A DNA stretch of 64,000 nt, taken from Typha latifolia. Its lineage: Eukaryota; Streptophyta; Magnoliopsida; Poales; Typhaceae. The notes under the pieces are model-generated. The model was not told the origin of the DNA. It worked only from the letters and a program-made list of their open reading frames with translations, and did not search any database. Positions 51,867 through 63,213 of the stretch are shown in pieces. A program made the translations under genes and the position numbers. Within the stretch, counting starts at the first letter, position 1; every line of letters starts with the position of its first letter. The DNA lies in assembly GCA_019914945.1 (NCBI GenBank), contig CM034103.1, positions 7,440,001-7,504,000 on the forward strand, given 5' to 3'.

Positions 51867-52860
51867 TGATACGATCACGCCTCTGGCTATGGAGCTCTGA
51901 TACCAGCCTGATACGATCTCTCCTTTGGGGCTAAAGATCGATCTCTTCCGATTCTCAGATCTGGACTGATCTTGCACGGAACTTTGAAATAAGATCCCGA
52001 AATATGCCGCCGACGGATCGACGTGAAACTTTGATATGTTGTAGCCCCAGAAAAGAGCTTTCCAACAAATCTAGTGCAGGCGAATTGGATGTGGGGATCT
52101 CGAGATATCGTCCGATTTGTGGACAAAGGTCAGATGGTCTGTTTTGGATCCGTGGATGGAGGCACATGATCCTAGGTAATGGTGGTTGAAGGTGGACCGG
52201 CGTTAATGTGGTGGCACCGGTGAAAAGTGATGGTGGAAGGGTTGTGGTTGATGGTAGAATTAGGGCAAGTGTTGGATAGATTGGACGAAGGGGGAGAAGA
52301 GGGCCACCCCTAAGGGACTAGGGTGATTAGCCGGACGAGGGAGGTTAGAAGCGGCGTCGCCGGGGATTGAGAGAACGGCAGCAAAGAAGATGAAGGAGGC
52401 AAGGCAAAACTCAATCTCAATAATAAATTCCTCAATTTGGTTGCCTACCACATCCTTTTATAGGCTAACTAACAACTCAAATTAACCCTAAAAACACAAT
52501 TTTCGTCGACCGCGTTCGAACTCGCCCGACCGCGTTCGAACGCACCGAGTTCGCTCTTCTGGATTTGCGAACGCGATGCAGGCGTTCGAACGCGCGATCG
52601 AACGCGCCTGTCGGTATTTGCGAATGCGATGCAGGCGTTCACAGTGCGTTCGAACGCACCGCGTTCGAACGCACAGTACATTCTCTTCACCACGTTCACA
52701 ACCCCGTTCACAAACCGCGTTCGAACTCACTCCACCCGCGTTCGAACGCGACTTACAGAAAACTTATTTTAATGGAAATTAAACACTAAAACATGAAATA
52801 AAAACACTCCTAAAGTGAATCCATGCTCGAGACGACGTCGGTGAAGTCCGAATCGTATCA
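51867..52860 (-). mobile_element. GyA solo LTR, perfect TSD, one internal PBS unit
   Basis: 994 bp, TGATACGATC to AATCGTATCA, flanked by GAGTT at 51862-51866 and 52861-52865. Same young subfamily as 30776 and 10350. The left end has one 42-bp LTR-end/PBS unit (51867-51908) before the next LTR end at 51909. It disrupts a gag ORF that can be followed on both sides. Confidence 0.95.
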
Positions 52861-53061
52861 GAGTTATTAAGGGAAGTTTGGATCTCCTTCAACTCATTTG
52901 AAAATTCTTCAAATTGGTGGCTCATCATCACTGGTTGCTTGTGGTGGTGGTGGCGTTGGAGAAATTTATAGAGGAATGAAGATCCATGGTTGGTCATTCC
53001 TTGTTCATCTTCTTCAATCTCGTGCTAACCATCGGCCGAGAAACATAGACACTAATACCAA
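52861..53061 (-). pseudogene. Gag N-terminus of the LtrF element, with adjacent PBS
   Basis: Reverse strand. MTNHGSSFLYKF, a His-rich stretch HHHHKQPVMM, then QFEEFSNELKEIQTSLNN, a likely coiled coil, in frame with the part left of the solo LTR. At about 53046-53060 is a degenerate primer-binding site (AGACACTAATACCAA; reverse TTGGTATTAGTG) right before the LTR start at 53062. Confidence 0.6.
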
Positions 53062-53350
53062 TGTTACGAACCAGATCTAGACTGATCTGGACATAAGAAA
53101 TTGTAATATTTTTATGGTGGTAGCCTTATGAATTAGGATTCTAGTAGATTTTCTTTCACAAGAATTCAAGATCAGGATGAAAACTTAAAAATAAAATAGT
53201 GGAGAAAGGTCCAAACGGGATAAAGTAGAAATATTCGACATTGCGGCGATCATCGAAGGGTGGTGGATGGCCAAGGGTGATGGTGGATGGTTATAATGTA
53301 GGGTGGCTTATGGAAGAAGATGGTGGCTAGGGTTTGAAAGTTTACAATTG
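53062..53350 (-). mobile_element. LtrF, 5' LTR end of the disrupted gag element
   Basis: Starts TGTTACGAACCAGATC next to the degenerate PBS. Its other end is replaced by a GyA-like LTR at 53351. It has GGTGGATGG-type repeats near the right side, as in GyB LTR leaders. Confidence 0.5.
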
Positions 53351-53693
53351 ATGTGATTCGAACAACACTAAGTCATCTCAAGCATGGATACAACCTATAT
53401 GATCTATTTCTTATTTTGTTTTAGTTATTTTCTTTAGAAAAATAAGGATTCAGTATGTCGTGTTCGAACGTGGGGAGGTCGCGTTCAAACACCCCTTGCG
53501 AACGCCTGCAGGCATTTGCATCGACAGAGAAGCAAATTGTGTGTTCGAATGCCTACATACATCCGCATTGATAGTGAACGCGAGAATGAGAATGCAATGT
53601 TTCTAGAGTTACTATTTGTCAATTTGGCTTGTTAGGTTAGCCTCTTAAGATGTGGATGGCAACCTAAAGGAGACTTATGAATGTGATATGTCA
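53351..53693 (+). mobile_element. GyA-like LTR 5' part
   Basis: Starts TGATGTGATTCGAACAACAC, followed by CTCAAGCATGGATACA as in GyA LTRs, then palindrome remnants (53458-53575) and the TATA/leader start (CTCTTAAGATGTGGATGGCAAC). It lacks the 3' half. Confidence 0.7.
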
Positions 53694-54179
53694 TGGAACA
53701 ATTCTCTTAAGATCTGAATTTATTGCAAGAAGCAGTCCGCACAACTGAGAGAAAATATTCACCAAATATTTTCTCATAGTCAGGGAGATTAGGGTAGAGA
53801 GAAGATAGAGAGGCAAGAAACTAATATTCCAATAGCATAATAATTTTGGCTGCCATCCACACCTTTATAGAGGCCAGCCAACAAGCCCTAATAATAATAA
53901 TAATAACTAACCCTAATCCTAGTGGAATCCCATCGATCGCGTTCAAACGCGCACGATCATGTTCGAACGCACAAAAAGTGTTCTCTATCGATGCGAACGC
54001 GATGCAAGCGTTCGAACGCGCCCAACCATGTTCGAATGCGCATTTCACATTCTCTATTTTTGTGAACCTGATGCAGGCATTCGAACGCGATCCCTTCCGC
54101 ATTTGAATGCTACCTACAAGAATTTTATTTTAATGAAAATAAACAACTAATGCAATAAGAAAAGACTCTAAAAAGGTGT
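53694..54179 (-). mobile_element. GyB 3' LTR, internally deleted
   Basis: Reverse strand, TGATATGTCATGGAAC to CTCTAAAAAGGTGTA. The middle of the leader is missing (a join near 53780, CTCATAGTCAGGGAGATTAGGG). It belongs to the reverse-strand GyB element that extends to the right edge of the window. Confidence 0.75.
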
Positions 54180-54272
54180 AAAGTCGGGGAAATGCTCTAA
54201 GATGCCCGTCTCTAACTCCTATGTTGCCTTGTTGGATGGCTTGCCAAGCTACTCAACTAGAATCTCCATCTC
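54180..54272 (-). pseudogene. GyB chromodomain tail, part 1
   Basis: Short pol tail next to the 3' LTR (GCTTGCCAAGCTACTCAACTAG = LVEXLGKP-like codons on the reverse strand). Interrupted by a solo LTR at 54273; resumes at 55253. Confidence 0.7.
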
Positions 54273-55252
54273 TGATACGATCTCCCCTTTTGGCTAAGGT
54301 TCGATCTCTTCCAATTCTCAGATCTGGACTAATTTTGGCATGAAACTTTGTAAATAAATCCCAAAATATACTGCTGTCGGATCGACATGAACTTTGGATA
54401 TGTTGTAGCCCCGGAAAAGAGCTTTCCAACAAATCAATTTTTAGGTAGATCAGATGTGGGGATCTCGAGATATTGTCCGATTAGTTGACGAAAGTCAGGG
54501 GGTTTGATCAAGATCTGTGGATTGAGGCACGAGATCCTAGATGATGGTGGTTGGTGGTAGACCGGCATTAATGGGGTGACACCGGTGAAAAGTGGCCGTG
54601 AAAAGGTTATGGTTGATGGAAGAGTTAGGGCAAGTGTTGGATAGATTGGAAGAAGGGGGAGGAGAGGACCACCCTTAAGGGACTAGGGTGATTGGCCGGT
54701 CGAGGGAGGTTAGAAGTGGTGTCGTCGGGGATCGAGAAAACGAGAGCGAAGAAGGCGAAGGAGGCAAGGCAAAACTCAATTCATCAATAATGACTCTATG
54801 GTTGCCATCCACATCCTTTAGAGGCTAGACAATTCAAAATTAACCCTAAACAGTACATTTTCACCGCTCGCGTTCGAACGCGCCCGCTCGCGTTCGAACG
54901 CGCCCGCTCGCGTTCGAATGCACCTAGTTCGCTCTTCTGCAGATTTGCGACCGCGATACAGGCGTTCGAACGCGCTGCAGGCGTTCGAACGCATGATCGA
55001 ACGCACCTGTTTCCCACTTATCTGGATTTGCGAACGCGATACTGGCGTTCATAGCGCATTCAAACACACAATTCACACTCTCTGGATGTGATGCAGGTGT
55101 TCACAACCGCATTTGAACACACTCCACCTATGTTCGAACGCGACTTATAGAAAACTTATTTTCTTACGAATTAACCATTAAAACAAAAAACAAAGACACC
55201 TCTAAAGATGATCCGTGCTCGAGACGACATCGGTGAAGTTGGAATCATATCA
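54273..55252 (-). mobile_element. GyA solo LTR, perfect TSD
   Basis: 980 bp, TGATACGATC to AATCATATCA, flanked by ATCTC at 54268-54272 and 55253-55257. It has a single LTR end (no extra PBS unit) and is more diverged than the 51867 copy, although triple GCTCGCGTTCGAACGCGCCC repeats remain at about 54864-54918. Confidence 0.93.
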
Positions 55253-55604
55253 ATCTCTAATCTGATAACATGTCGTCGTCGACGCCTAGCAAGTACGTGA
55301 ACTGGGTCTACAATCTCTATCTCCTCCAATGGCTCCGGTAGAGTTGATCCAACGACCTCATGATCTCCAATCCGCTCCCTCAGCAATGAAATATGAAAGA
55401 CAGGATACACTCTCAACCCCTCCGACAGCTCCAAACGATATTCAACTAGACCAATACGCTCTAACACCCGAAATGGACCAAAGTAGCGATGCACTAACTT
55501 TTGGTTACGCATCTGACGCAAGGTCACCTATCGATACGGTTGTACCCTCACAAATACCCAACTGCCGATGTCAAACTCCTACTCCCGATGATTGCGATCA
55601 TATA
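55253..55604 (-). pseudogene. GyB GPY/F module and chromodomain, part 2
   Basis: KLVHRYFGPFRVLERIG (GPY/F), EYRLELSEGLRVYPVFHISL, LRERIGDHEVVGSTLPEPL, RVLARRRRRHVIRLEID-like tail. The frame is open from about 55527 to the solo LTR. At 55604 it is split by the LtrC composite insertion and continues at 60069. Confidence 0.88.
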
Positions 55605-55749
55605 TGTAACAACCAAAAAAAAATCTTCACTGCATGGCACGACAGCTCGTGCCATGCAGTGACAGCTGGGTTGGGCGTCATGCGCCCCAAGCACTGGCCC
55701 GGCCAACCCCGCCGCCGCCGCAGTCTCCCTCCCCACCGCCTCTCTCCCT

Positions 55750-55891
55750 TTTCTTCCTCTTTCTCTCTCTCTCTCTCTTCTTTCTTTCGGGTTCTTTCTC
55801 ACCTTTCTCTCTTTCTCTCTCTCTCAATCACTCTTTCTCTCTCTACCCGCTGCCGCCGCCACCTCCACTAGCACCGGTGAGCCTCCCTCCT

Positions 55892-55935
<44 letters not shown>

Positions 55936-55960
55936 TCTCCCTCTCTCGGCTTCTTCTCGG
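55750..55960. repeat. CT microsatellites in LtrC copy 5
   Basis: CT-rich tracts at about 55755-55840 and 55896-55955, in the position of the purine tracts of other LtrC copies. Long open frames here are Ser/Leu repeats. Confidence 0.9.
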
Positions 55961-57208
55961 GACCGCCGGAGGATTGAGCCATCGACGAGAGGCCAGCCGC
56001 TGAGTGGCCACCAGCGGCCGTACCCCTCCCCCATGACCCAACCCTCTTCTTCCTTCTTCTTTCTTCTTCTTCTCTTTCTTCTTCCTTTCCTCCTCCTCCT
56101 TCTTCCCTTCTCTCCTCTAATTGCACCCTACAAGTGGTACTGGTCTCAGCCCAGCGCCCTGCTGTGCATGGTGCTGGGCTGAGCCCAGCACTATATATAA
56201 TTATAGTTATATATATATATATATATACATGCACAATTAGTTTAGCTTAATTAATTTAATGTATTTAGTTTATTCGAATTAAATATAATTATCTCATAGT
56301 TAGTATATAATTCTAATTATATCATGTTTAGCAAAATACCTGCAATATAAATTACTATTTTAATCCTAAGTAGGTAATAGTAATTATTAGGGTTATGTAC
56401 GTATATTCTTACGTAATTATTTACAGTAACTTAATTCTTATTTTTCTTAATTATCAAGGAGAATAATAGACAGATTAAATTATATTTTAAATACACTATT
56501 AAATAATATAATTATGATTAATAAATAACAAAACAAATATAGAAATGAAGAGTACATAATTACAACCAGAAAACTATCTTTCTTGCCGGGTTAATTTTAA
56601 TGAATAGAAAAACTAACATTATTTGTTATAAATAATTTCAAATCTCGACCCCCCTATTCAAGACCCTATGGACCTATCTATCGAGGCTTGATCGTTGTCA
56701 TAGCAACGTGAGCGAGTGGTTCTTTGGTATTTGTAGTCGTGTGAGTAGTCTTATCCCCTAGACGCCTTTCTCAAATTAGGATATATTATATCTTATATAC
56801 ACGCATGTTTTAGCCTCCAACATGATTATATAACTTTATATAGAGATGATTTCAATCAAGCATATTTTATTATGCATTTGATTAGGCTAATCTAAGATAT
56901 GAGTACATTGGTGATATATAGAGATGATTATACTGTTATGGTTTTTATGTCGGAATGATCTCTATCATGAGTATGCATATAATAGACTAGCAAAAGTATA
57001 CATGTGTTAGATACATGGTTAGAGTCGGCATTGCATCATTTTTCTCTTGGCTTCTTTACCATCTAAATTCCTGAGTTGCATGATCTGTTGTCATACTGGA
57101 TATATATGCATATGATTTATCATGTATAGGAAATCATAAAAATACATGTGTATGTGATGTGATATGATGTGATGGCTAGAACGGTATCTGGTCCGGACTA
57201 GTACTAGA

Positions 57209-57435
57209 CATACTCTTAGCGTATGGCAGAGTATGGTGATGGCTGATAGTTGCACTCTTAGCGTATGATAGGGTACAACTATCATTGATATACCCTAGCG
57301 TATGGCAGAGTATGATTACTTTCTTCTGAGATACCCTTAGCGTATGGCAGGATATGATTTATCCACAGAGATATCCTTAGCGTATGGCAGGGTATGATTT
57401 ATCTTCAGAGATACTCTTAGCATATGACAGGGTAT
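57209..57435 (+). repeat. Six-hairpin array, LtrC copy 5
   Basis: Six units as in copies 1 and 2. The third unit has lost one base of the arm (ATACCCTAGCG). Confidence 0.85.
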
Positions 57436-57740
57436 GCTATGAGCTTGTGACATGATGTGTATCGAGTTTGGGGCCGGATACTATAGTCCGACATGGTGGA
57501 TGATATTCATAGTTGAGACGGATGATTGTGATAGTGAGAGATATGTGGATTATATCTAGCTCTGACATATACGATTATCTAGTGGTTGGCATGCATCATG
57601 CATCATTATTGACATGGCTAGTATCATTTGATCATAATTGATATACGTGATATGTTGTTATATTTGGTGATGTTATATGGTAAATTCATCATGTGATATA
57701 TTTTTGGTTGAGGATATAATATGCTCATTCATGAGAATGC

Positions 57741-58911
57741 AGGAAAGTGTGCATATTAGCTCAATCTGTCAACCACCACAAAAATAATGGAATAACCATG
57801 TACCAGTGAAAGACCCTCTATGAAATCCATAAAAATATCTTCCCAAACACGATCCGGTATAAGTAAAGGCTGTAGTAATTCGATCGGTTTCAATGTGGTT
57901 GCCTTAGCCCTTTGATAGACATTGAAAACACGGACAAAACTCCTCACATCTCTTCTCAATCCTAGCCACGTGCAACTCTGGAGTTTGGTGGAAGTGCTCC
58001 AACAATTTTTGCCACAATCCATCATTTGCGGGCACTCAAATGCATTCATGGTCTAGCAGCAAACCGCCTCGATTCTCCAACTCTGGATGGCGCTCCGGAT
58101 CATCCAACACCTCCTACAACAATCTGAAAATATCTACGTCAGATGTACATGTATACCTCAGCTCCTCAAGGAAGGGAAAGGTAGGAGAAGAATAGGCTGC
58201 AAGCTCGGCGATATCGGGTTGGCGCGATAGTGCACCCGCCGCTCTATTTTTCGTTCCCTTGTTGTATTGGATTTCATAATCGTACCCTAGCAATTTTGTG
58301 ACCCATCTCTGCAATGCCGGAGTATGTATAAGCTGTCCCATAAAGTATGGAAGGCTTCGCTAATCAATTCGGATAATGAATCACCTACTGATCAAATAAG
58401 GCCTTCACTTTATCACCGCATGCAGAATTGCTAACATCTCTCTCTCGTAAGTCGATAATTGCTGACATTTTGTGATAAAGCCTTACTAAGAAAGGCTGTG
58501 GGACGTCCTCCTTGCATTAGTACAGCTCCTATGCTAACTCCCGATGCATCACATTCCACAATGAACTCTTTTGTGAAGTTCGGTAGCATTAGAACGGGCG
58601 TCGTTGTCATTGCTGTTTTTAGTGTTTCAAAGGTTGTAGTAGCTTCATCCGTCCATCTAAAAGAATCCTTCTTCAATAAAGAAGTGAGAGGAGCAACGAT
58701 CTTGCCATACCCAGTGATGAAGCGGCGATAATATTCGGTCAGCCCCAAAAATCCTCGCAATCCTGTGGTAGTAGTAGGTATAAACCAAGCGGTCATGCAT
58801 GCCACCTTTTGGGGATCCGCCATTACACCTTCCGCTGAGATGATGTGGCCTAAATACTCCACTTGTGGTACTCCCCATAGGCACTTAGACTTCTTGATCC
58901 TTCTTGATCTT
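57741..58911 (-). pseudogene. GyB RT connection, RNase H and integrase start within LtrC
   Basis: Reverse strand. RT end: [34 protein letters not shown]. RNase H: VECDASGVSIGAVLMQGG, then WVTKLLGYDYEIQYNKGTKN and AAGALSRQPDIAELA (usual ADALSR; the Asp is Gly here). A stop ends this part at about 58114. Integrase: TWLGLRRDVRSFVRVFNVYQ (zinc-site Cys changed), MDFIEGLSLVHGYS at 57756-58049. Both ends join LtrC sequence. Confidence 0.85.
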
Positions 58912-58924
58912 CAACTAGTACTGG

Positions 58925-59154
58925 ACATACTCTTAGCGTATGGCAGAGTATGGTGATGGCTGATGGTTGCACTCTTAGCGTATGACAGGGTACAACTATC
59001 ATTGATATACTCTTAGCATATGGTAGGGTATGATTACTTTCTTCTGAGATACCCTTAGCGTATGGTAGGGTATGATTTATCCACAGAGATACCTTTAGCG
59101 TATGGAAGGGTATGATTTATCTACAGAGATACTCTTAGCGTATGATAGGGTATG
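58925..59154 (+). repeat. Six-hairpin array, second array of the composite
   Basis: Six units. The second keeps the GTAC-type right arm (AGGGTACAAC), the others the ATAC/GTAT type. Confidence 0.85.
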
Positions 59155-60068
59155 CTCTGAGCTTGTGACATGTTGTGTATCGAGTTTGGGGCCGAGTACC
59201 ATAGTCCAGCATGGTGGATGATATTCAGAGTTGAGATGGATGATTGTGATAGTGAGAGATATGTGGATTATATCTGGCTCTGACATATACGATTATCTAG
59301 TGGATGGCATGCATCATGCATCATCATTGATATGACTAGTATCATTGGATCATAATTGATATACGTGATATGTTGTTATATTCGGTGATGTTATATGGTA
59401 ATTTTATCATGTGATTTATTTTTGGTTGAGGATATAATATGCTCATTTATGAGAATTGATTTCATTCATATATATGTTATTGAGGATACATATATATATG
59501 TTCATACATGGCATCATGCTGCTTTCTGATTCATATTATCGAGTACATGATTTACTCTCTGTTTGGCATCACTAATTCGGGGTAAGGTCTAATCACTGAG
59601 CCTTTAGCTCATGACTCATTTTGTTTTCTCCTTTCCTAAAACTCAGGTGAGTAGGATACTCTCTTAGAGACCTTGCTAGTGGGTGAAGAGTAGTGTGTGG
59701 TTAGTGTTTTGCGCTAGATGAGTTATCTTATTCGATGTATTAGTAGACATTCTCGAAGTATGTCTTTATCCTTGTCTTATATTATAGGATGTGACTTTGT
59801 ACTTGTATAATGATGTATATACTACCGCTGTGTGTATATTATGGTGAAAAACTTTTGATGATGTGTTGTGGCCTATGTGGGGCCCAAGTAGGGTTATTCG
59901 TGTGTTGTTAACAGTTAAACTTGTTTTATTATTAGTTTAGATATTGTGAATAATTTATGATGTTGATACAGGTTTATTTGATTGTTAGTAACTAAACAAA
60001 TGGTCAGGTGCTACGCACGCGCCGTGTGGGCTCGTTCCATGCACGTGTTCAGGGTTGTGGGTGTTATA

Positions 60069-60365
60069 ATATACTTGCTTCATGTGATTTTGAGCAAGTT
60101 TAAGATGGGCACGTAACCTCCTTAATCTGGCATCTTTATCCATCAAAGCTAAGTCCACCTTTGTCCAATCTGCAGATGCCACCAGGTCATAAAAGCGTAC
60201 TATCGGAGTCGTGCATCCATACATCGCCTCAAATGGAGTCATGTCAATACTGGTGTGGTAGGCGGTGTTGTACGACCACTCCGCCCATAGTAAGAACTCC
60301 AACCATCGGCTCGGCATCTCTCCAACAAAGCACCTCAAGTACTGCTCAATGCCTCGATTGACCAC
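60069..60365 (-). pseudogene. GyB integrase C-terminal core
   Basis: MVNRGIEQYLRCFVGEMPSR, LLWAEWSYNTAYHTSIDMTP, FEAMYGCTTPIVRFYDLV and the basic helix LRAHLKLAQNHMKQVYY. Upstream on the same strand a stop precedes DDQTEV, so the catalytic Glu is retained. Continues into 55604 across the LtrC insertion. Confidence 0.85.
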
Positions 60366-60413
60366 CTCGGTTTGGTCGTCTATCTATGGATGGTAGGCTG
60401 AATTGAAGTTCAA

Positions 60414-60782
60414 TCAAATCCCCTGTAATCTGAAAAACTCCATCAAAAAGTCGCTCATAAATACATGATCATGATCCGAGACAATCGTGCGTGGCATGCC
60501 ATGTAATCGAGCAACATCTCTAACAAAAATTTCAGCCACTGACTTGGCTGAAAATGGATGTGACAATGTCGTCAAAGAATACCATTCGCAGTAAAAGAAT
60601 ACCAAGACATACATTCGCAGTAAAGGTTGAAAGATATCATTCATAAGGCCTTGAAAAGTAGCTAGAGCTTTGGTAAGACCAAAGGGCATCACTCGGAACT
60701 CGTAGTGCCCGTCCGGAGTCTGAAATACAGTTTTGTGCACATTCTCCAGGTGAACTCTAATTTGATGGTACCCGGCCCTCAA
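60414..60782 (-). pseudogene. GyB RT fused to integrase, polymerase active site lost
   Basis: RT part: [20 protein letters not shown], then [20 protein letters not shown] and LRMYVLVFF. Exactly where DDILVYS should follow, the sequence changes to [20 protein letters not shown] and [17 protein letters not shown] of integrase. The RT catalytic Asp pair, the rest of RT, RNase H and the first half of integrase are deleted, yet the frame is kept across the join. Confidence 0.9.
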
Positions 60783-61367
60783 GTCAAGCTTGCTAAATAT
60801 GGTTGCTCCTACAAGCTCATCCAGAAGTTCCTCTATGACCGGAATGGGATATTAGTCCTTAACGGTGATAGCGTTTAGTGCCAGGTAGTCGACACAAAAA
60901 CACCATGTCACGTCCTTCTTTTGCACTAATAGCACAGGCGATTAGTAAGAGCTATGACTTAGTTGTATGAGGCCTTGCTCTAATATCTCGACTACCATCT
61001 TGGAAATAACTTTTTTTTGCACATGTGGATACCGATATGTCCTCACATTTACCAGTGTAGTCCCGGGTACAATCTCTATGCGATGGTCCGCCGTTTGTCT
61101 TGGTGGCAACTCCTTTGGTTCCTCAAATAGTCCAGCAAATTTATCTAATAAATTAGACAACTCTATGATAGTATCTGGACTCATTTGAGGCTCATCTCCT
61201 GCTGGTCCTAACTGAAGAAGATAGGTTAAATTATTCGCACAAGGCAGCCCCACCATCGGGTGCATTGCAGGAATCGGTGGAGAACGAACGGCATCAAGCC
61301 GGACATCTTTGTTTCCTTGTTTAAATTTCATCCATATGCTCCGGAAATCAAATGTGACGGGTCCCAA
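60783..61367 (-). pseudogene. GyB protease end and RT N-terminal part
   Basis: MGPVTFDFRSIWMKFKQGNK, LDAVRSPP, NNLTYLLQLGPAGDEPQMSP, LLDKFAGLFEEPKELPPRQT, then RTYRYPHVQKKVISKMVVEI and LEQGLIQLSHSSY. Further RT with FCVDYLALNAITV-like codons lies between 60942 and 60783 in broken frames. It parallels the fragment at 646-1573. Confidence 0.85.
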
Positions 61368-61448
61368 ACTCTGTAACCACTAAGTGTTAAGGACAATGTC
61401 CGCTTCTCGCAGTGCCAACGGATACAAGTCCATAATGATGTCATATCC

Positions 61449-62108
61449 TTACACCCGTATACCGAACCGGCGACACAAGCTCTTCACCTTAAGCTTCGTG
61501 TTGTCTCCAATAGCAACGTCAAACCCCGTTGTCAGTTCAGCATCTAAGTTCAATCTCCTCATTAACCTCTCATCTAGAAAGTTGTGTGTACTCTCCGAAT
61601 CGATGAGGATATACACACAATGCTTTCTAATGAGTTTATCTACTCGCAATGTCCTTGCCATGGAAGTATTCGAATATGCATGCATCGATATTTTAGCTTG
61701 GATATCTTCCTCCTCGTCCTTCTCAACGGCCTCCTCATGGATCTCCTCTAAACACTCTCCATCACCAACAACCTCATCGTCCTCCTCGAGATCGTCGATG
61801 AGCATCACGCTCCCAATTGGTTTAGAACATCGATGACCGAGGGTGAAACGTTCATCACATCAAAAGCAAATGCCCTTCGCTCTTCACTCCTCCACTTGGG
61901 CAGGTGTGAGAGTTCGAACGAGGGGTCTTATGCTTCCTCTAACATCGAAAGAAGGTCTCAAAGGTGGTCGTGGTCTAGTATTAACAGCCGCTGTACTTGA
62001 ACCCGCAGAATTTCCAGCCGGCGTTCTAGGTGCAAACCGCTCGTCTCGATTGCCCGAACTCATTTTCGCTGCCATCTTGAGAGCCTTATGTTTTTGCTCT
62101 ATCCTCAC
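61449..62108 (-). pseudogene. GyB zinc knuckle and protease
   Basis: Pre-zinc helix MRIEQKHKALKMAAKMSSGN (61884-62108). A damaged zinc knuckle (F*CDERFTLGHRC-like codons near 61850) precedes the protease at 61449-61808: HAYSNTSMARTLRVDKLI, then YILIDSESTHNFLDERLMRR. The Asp of the active site is kept, but the motif is DSE instead of DTG. Confidence 0.85.
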
Positions 62109-62219
62109 GACCTTCTCAAAGGCCTCTTCAAGAATGGTAGGACAAATAGCACGAACATCTGCTTGTATCTCCTCTCATAGCCCTGAAATGAATGTGCTCA
62201 TCAATGTCTGTTCGGACCA

Positions 62220-63176
62220 AGGTGGCTCACAATGACTACTTACTCTTTTAAATTATGTTTGATACTCCAATACGATCATCCTCTAAACCATCTTGCTTAA
62301 TGTGGCAGCAAAATCTTCATATATCACTGTCCAAAATCTGCATGTAATCCTCCTACAAAAGTCAGCCCAATCGGTAAATCCTTCACTATGAATAATCGAT
62401 CTATACCAACGCAATACCGTTCCTTGGAGGTGAAAGCTTGCAATCTGGACCTTTGCGTCCTCCGTTGTCCCTTGACAATCAAAATATTGTTCAACTTGAA
62501 ACACCCAATCCATTGGATCACCGCCTTAGAATTTTGAAAAGTCCAAGCATGTAGTTATCCCCCGAATAGCATTGTCAGATTCGTAAAAGATCATTGGTTC
62601 AGGTCTGAACCTTTGTGGATGTTGATCTCCTTCTCTAAATCCTCGAGCACGTTCATCACCATCTTCGAAGGGATCAACCTCATCCTTAGTGCCAATCCTC
62701 TTCATTGATGAAGCGCACTAGTGCCGCTCGCCTCTCGGGTTTCACCACCGCTGGTCTTGGGTTTTGTAACGGAGGTGAGATATGATATGTAGGCATAGGT
62801 AAACGAGGATCATTGACACTAACATGTCGCACTTGGACCTGTGGGGTATCGGTTCGGTGTGGTCCCATCGCTGGTCTTTCTTGAGGCACCGATCGTCATT
62901 GAGGAGATGATGAAGCCGATTGGTTTATGACATATTCCTTTAAAGCATTATGATCATTCTACATTGCGTCAACTCTATGCAGCAATATTTGGAACATGCC
63001 CCTAAGTTCATCCGCTAAGCCCATTTTATACCCATGGATATTGGTTGACTAAGTCCTATCGTGGTCGCTCCAAAGGAATCAGCCTCACGCTTAGGATTAT
63101 CATGGGTTGAGTCTTCCCTTGTTGGTGTGCTCTTCATTGGTCTCCTTATCGACATCATCTTTCTTGTTTCAATCAT
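62220..63176 (-). pseudogene. GyB gag
   Basis: Starts at ATG 63176 (MIETRKMMSIRRPMKSTPTR), as in the copy at 36808. A frameshift at about 63020 (MGIKWA) follows the SQP segment. The region 62686-62889 has VRHVSVNDPRLPMPTYHISP and ALVRFINEEDWH. The capsid core at 62283-62513 has MDWVFQVEQYFDCQGTTEDA and FWTVIYEDFAATLSKMV. Several stops; not functional. Confidence 0.85.
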
Positions 63177-63199
63177 TAATGGAGGTCTGAGGCTCGCTT

Positions 63200-63212
63200 G
63201 GTTCTGATACAA
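63200..63212 (-). promoter_or_regulatory. Primer-binding site of the GyB element
   Basis: GGTTCTGATACAA (reverse TTGTATCAGAACC), two changes from TGGTATCAGAGCC, adjoining the LTR at 63214. Confidence 0.75.
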
Positions 63213-63213
63213 A

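Larger units (their letters stand above)
55605..60068 (+). mobile_element. LtrC composite insertion carrying a GyB fragment
   Basis: 4,464 bp from TGTAACAACC to GTGTTATA, flanked by ATATA at 55600-55604 and 60069-60073. Parts: LtrC 55605-57740, a reverse-strand GyB RT/RNase H/integrase piece 57741-58911, and LtrC again 58912-60068. The two LtrC parts overlap in content by about 545 bp (57195-57740 and 58915-59460), so the GyB piece sits between direct repeats of LtrC sequence. It contains two six-hairpin arrays. Confidence 0.85.

Noticed and set aside
55548..56234. Overlapping frames up to 182 codons on both strands
   Set aside because: CT microsatellite of LtrC copy 5; same reasoning as for the other LtrC tracts.
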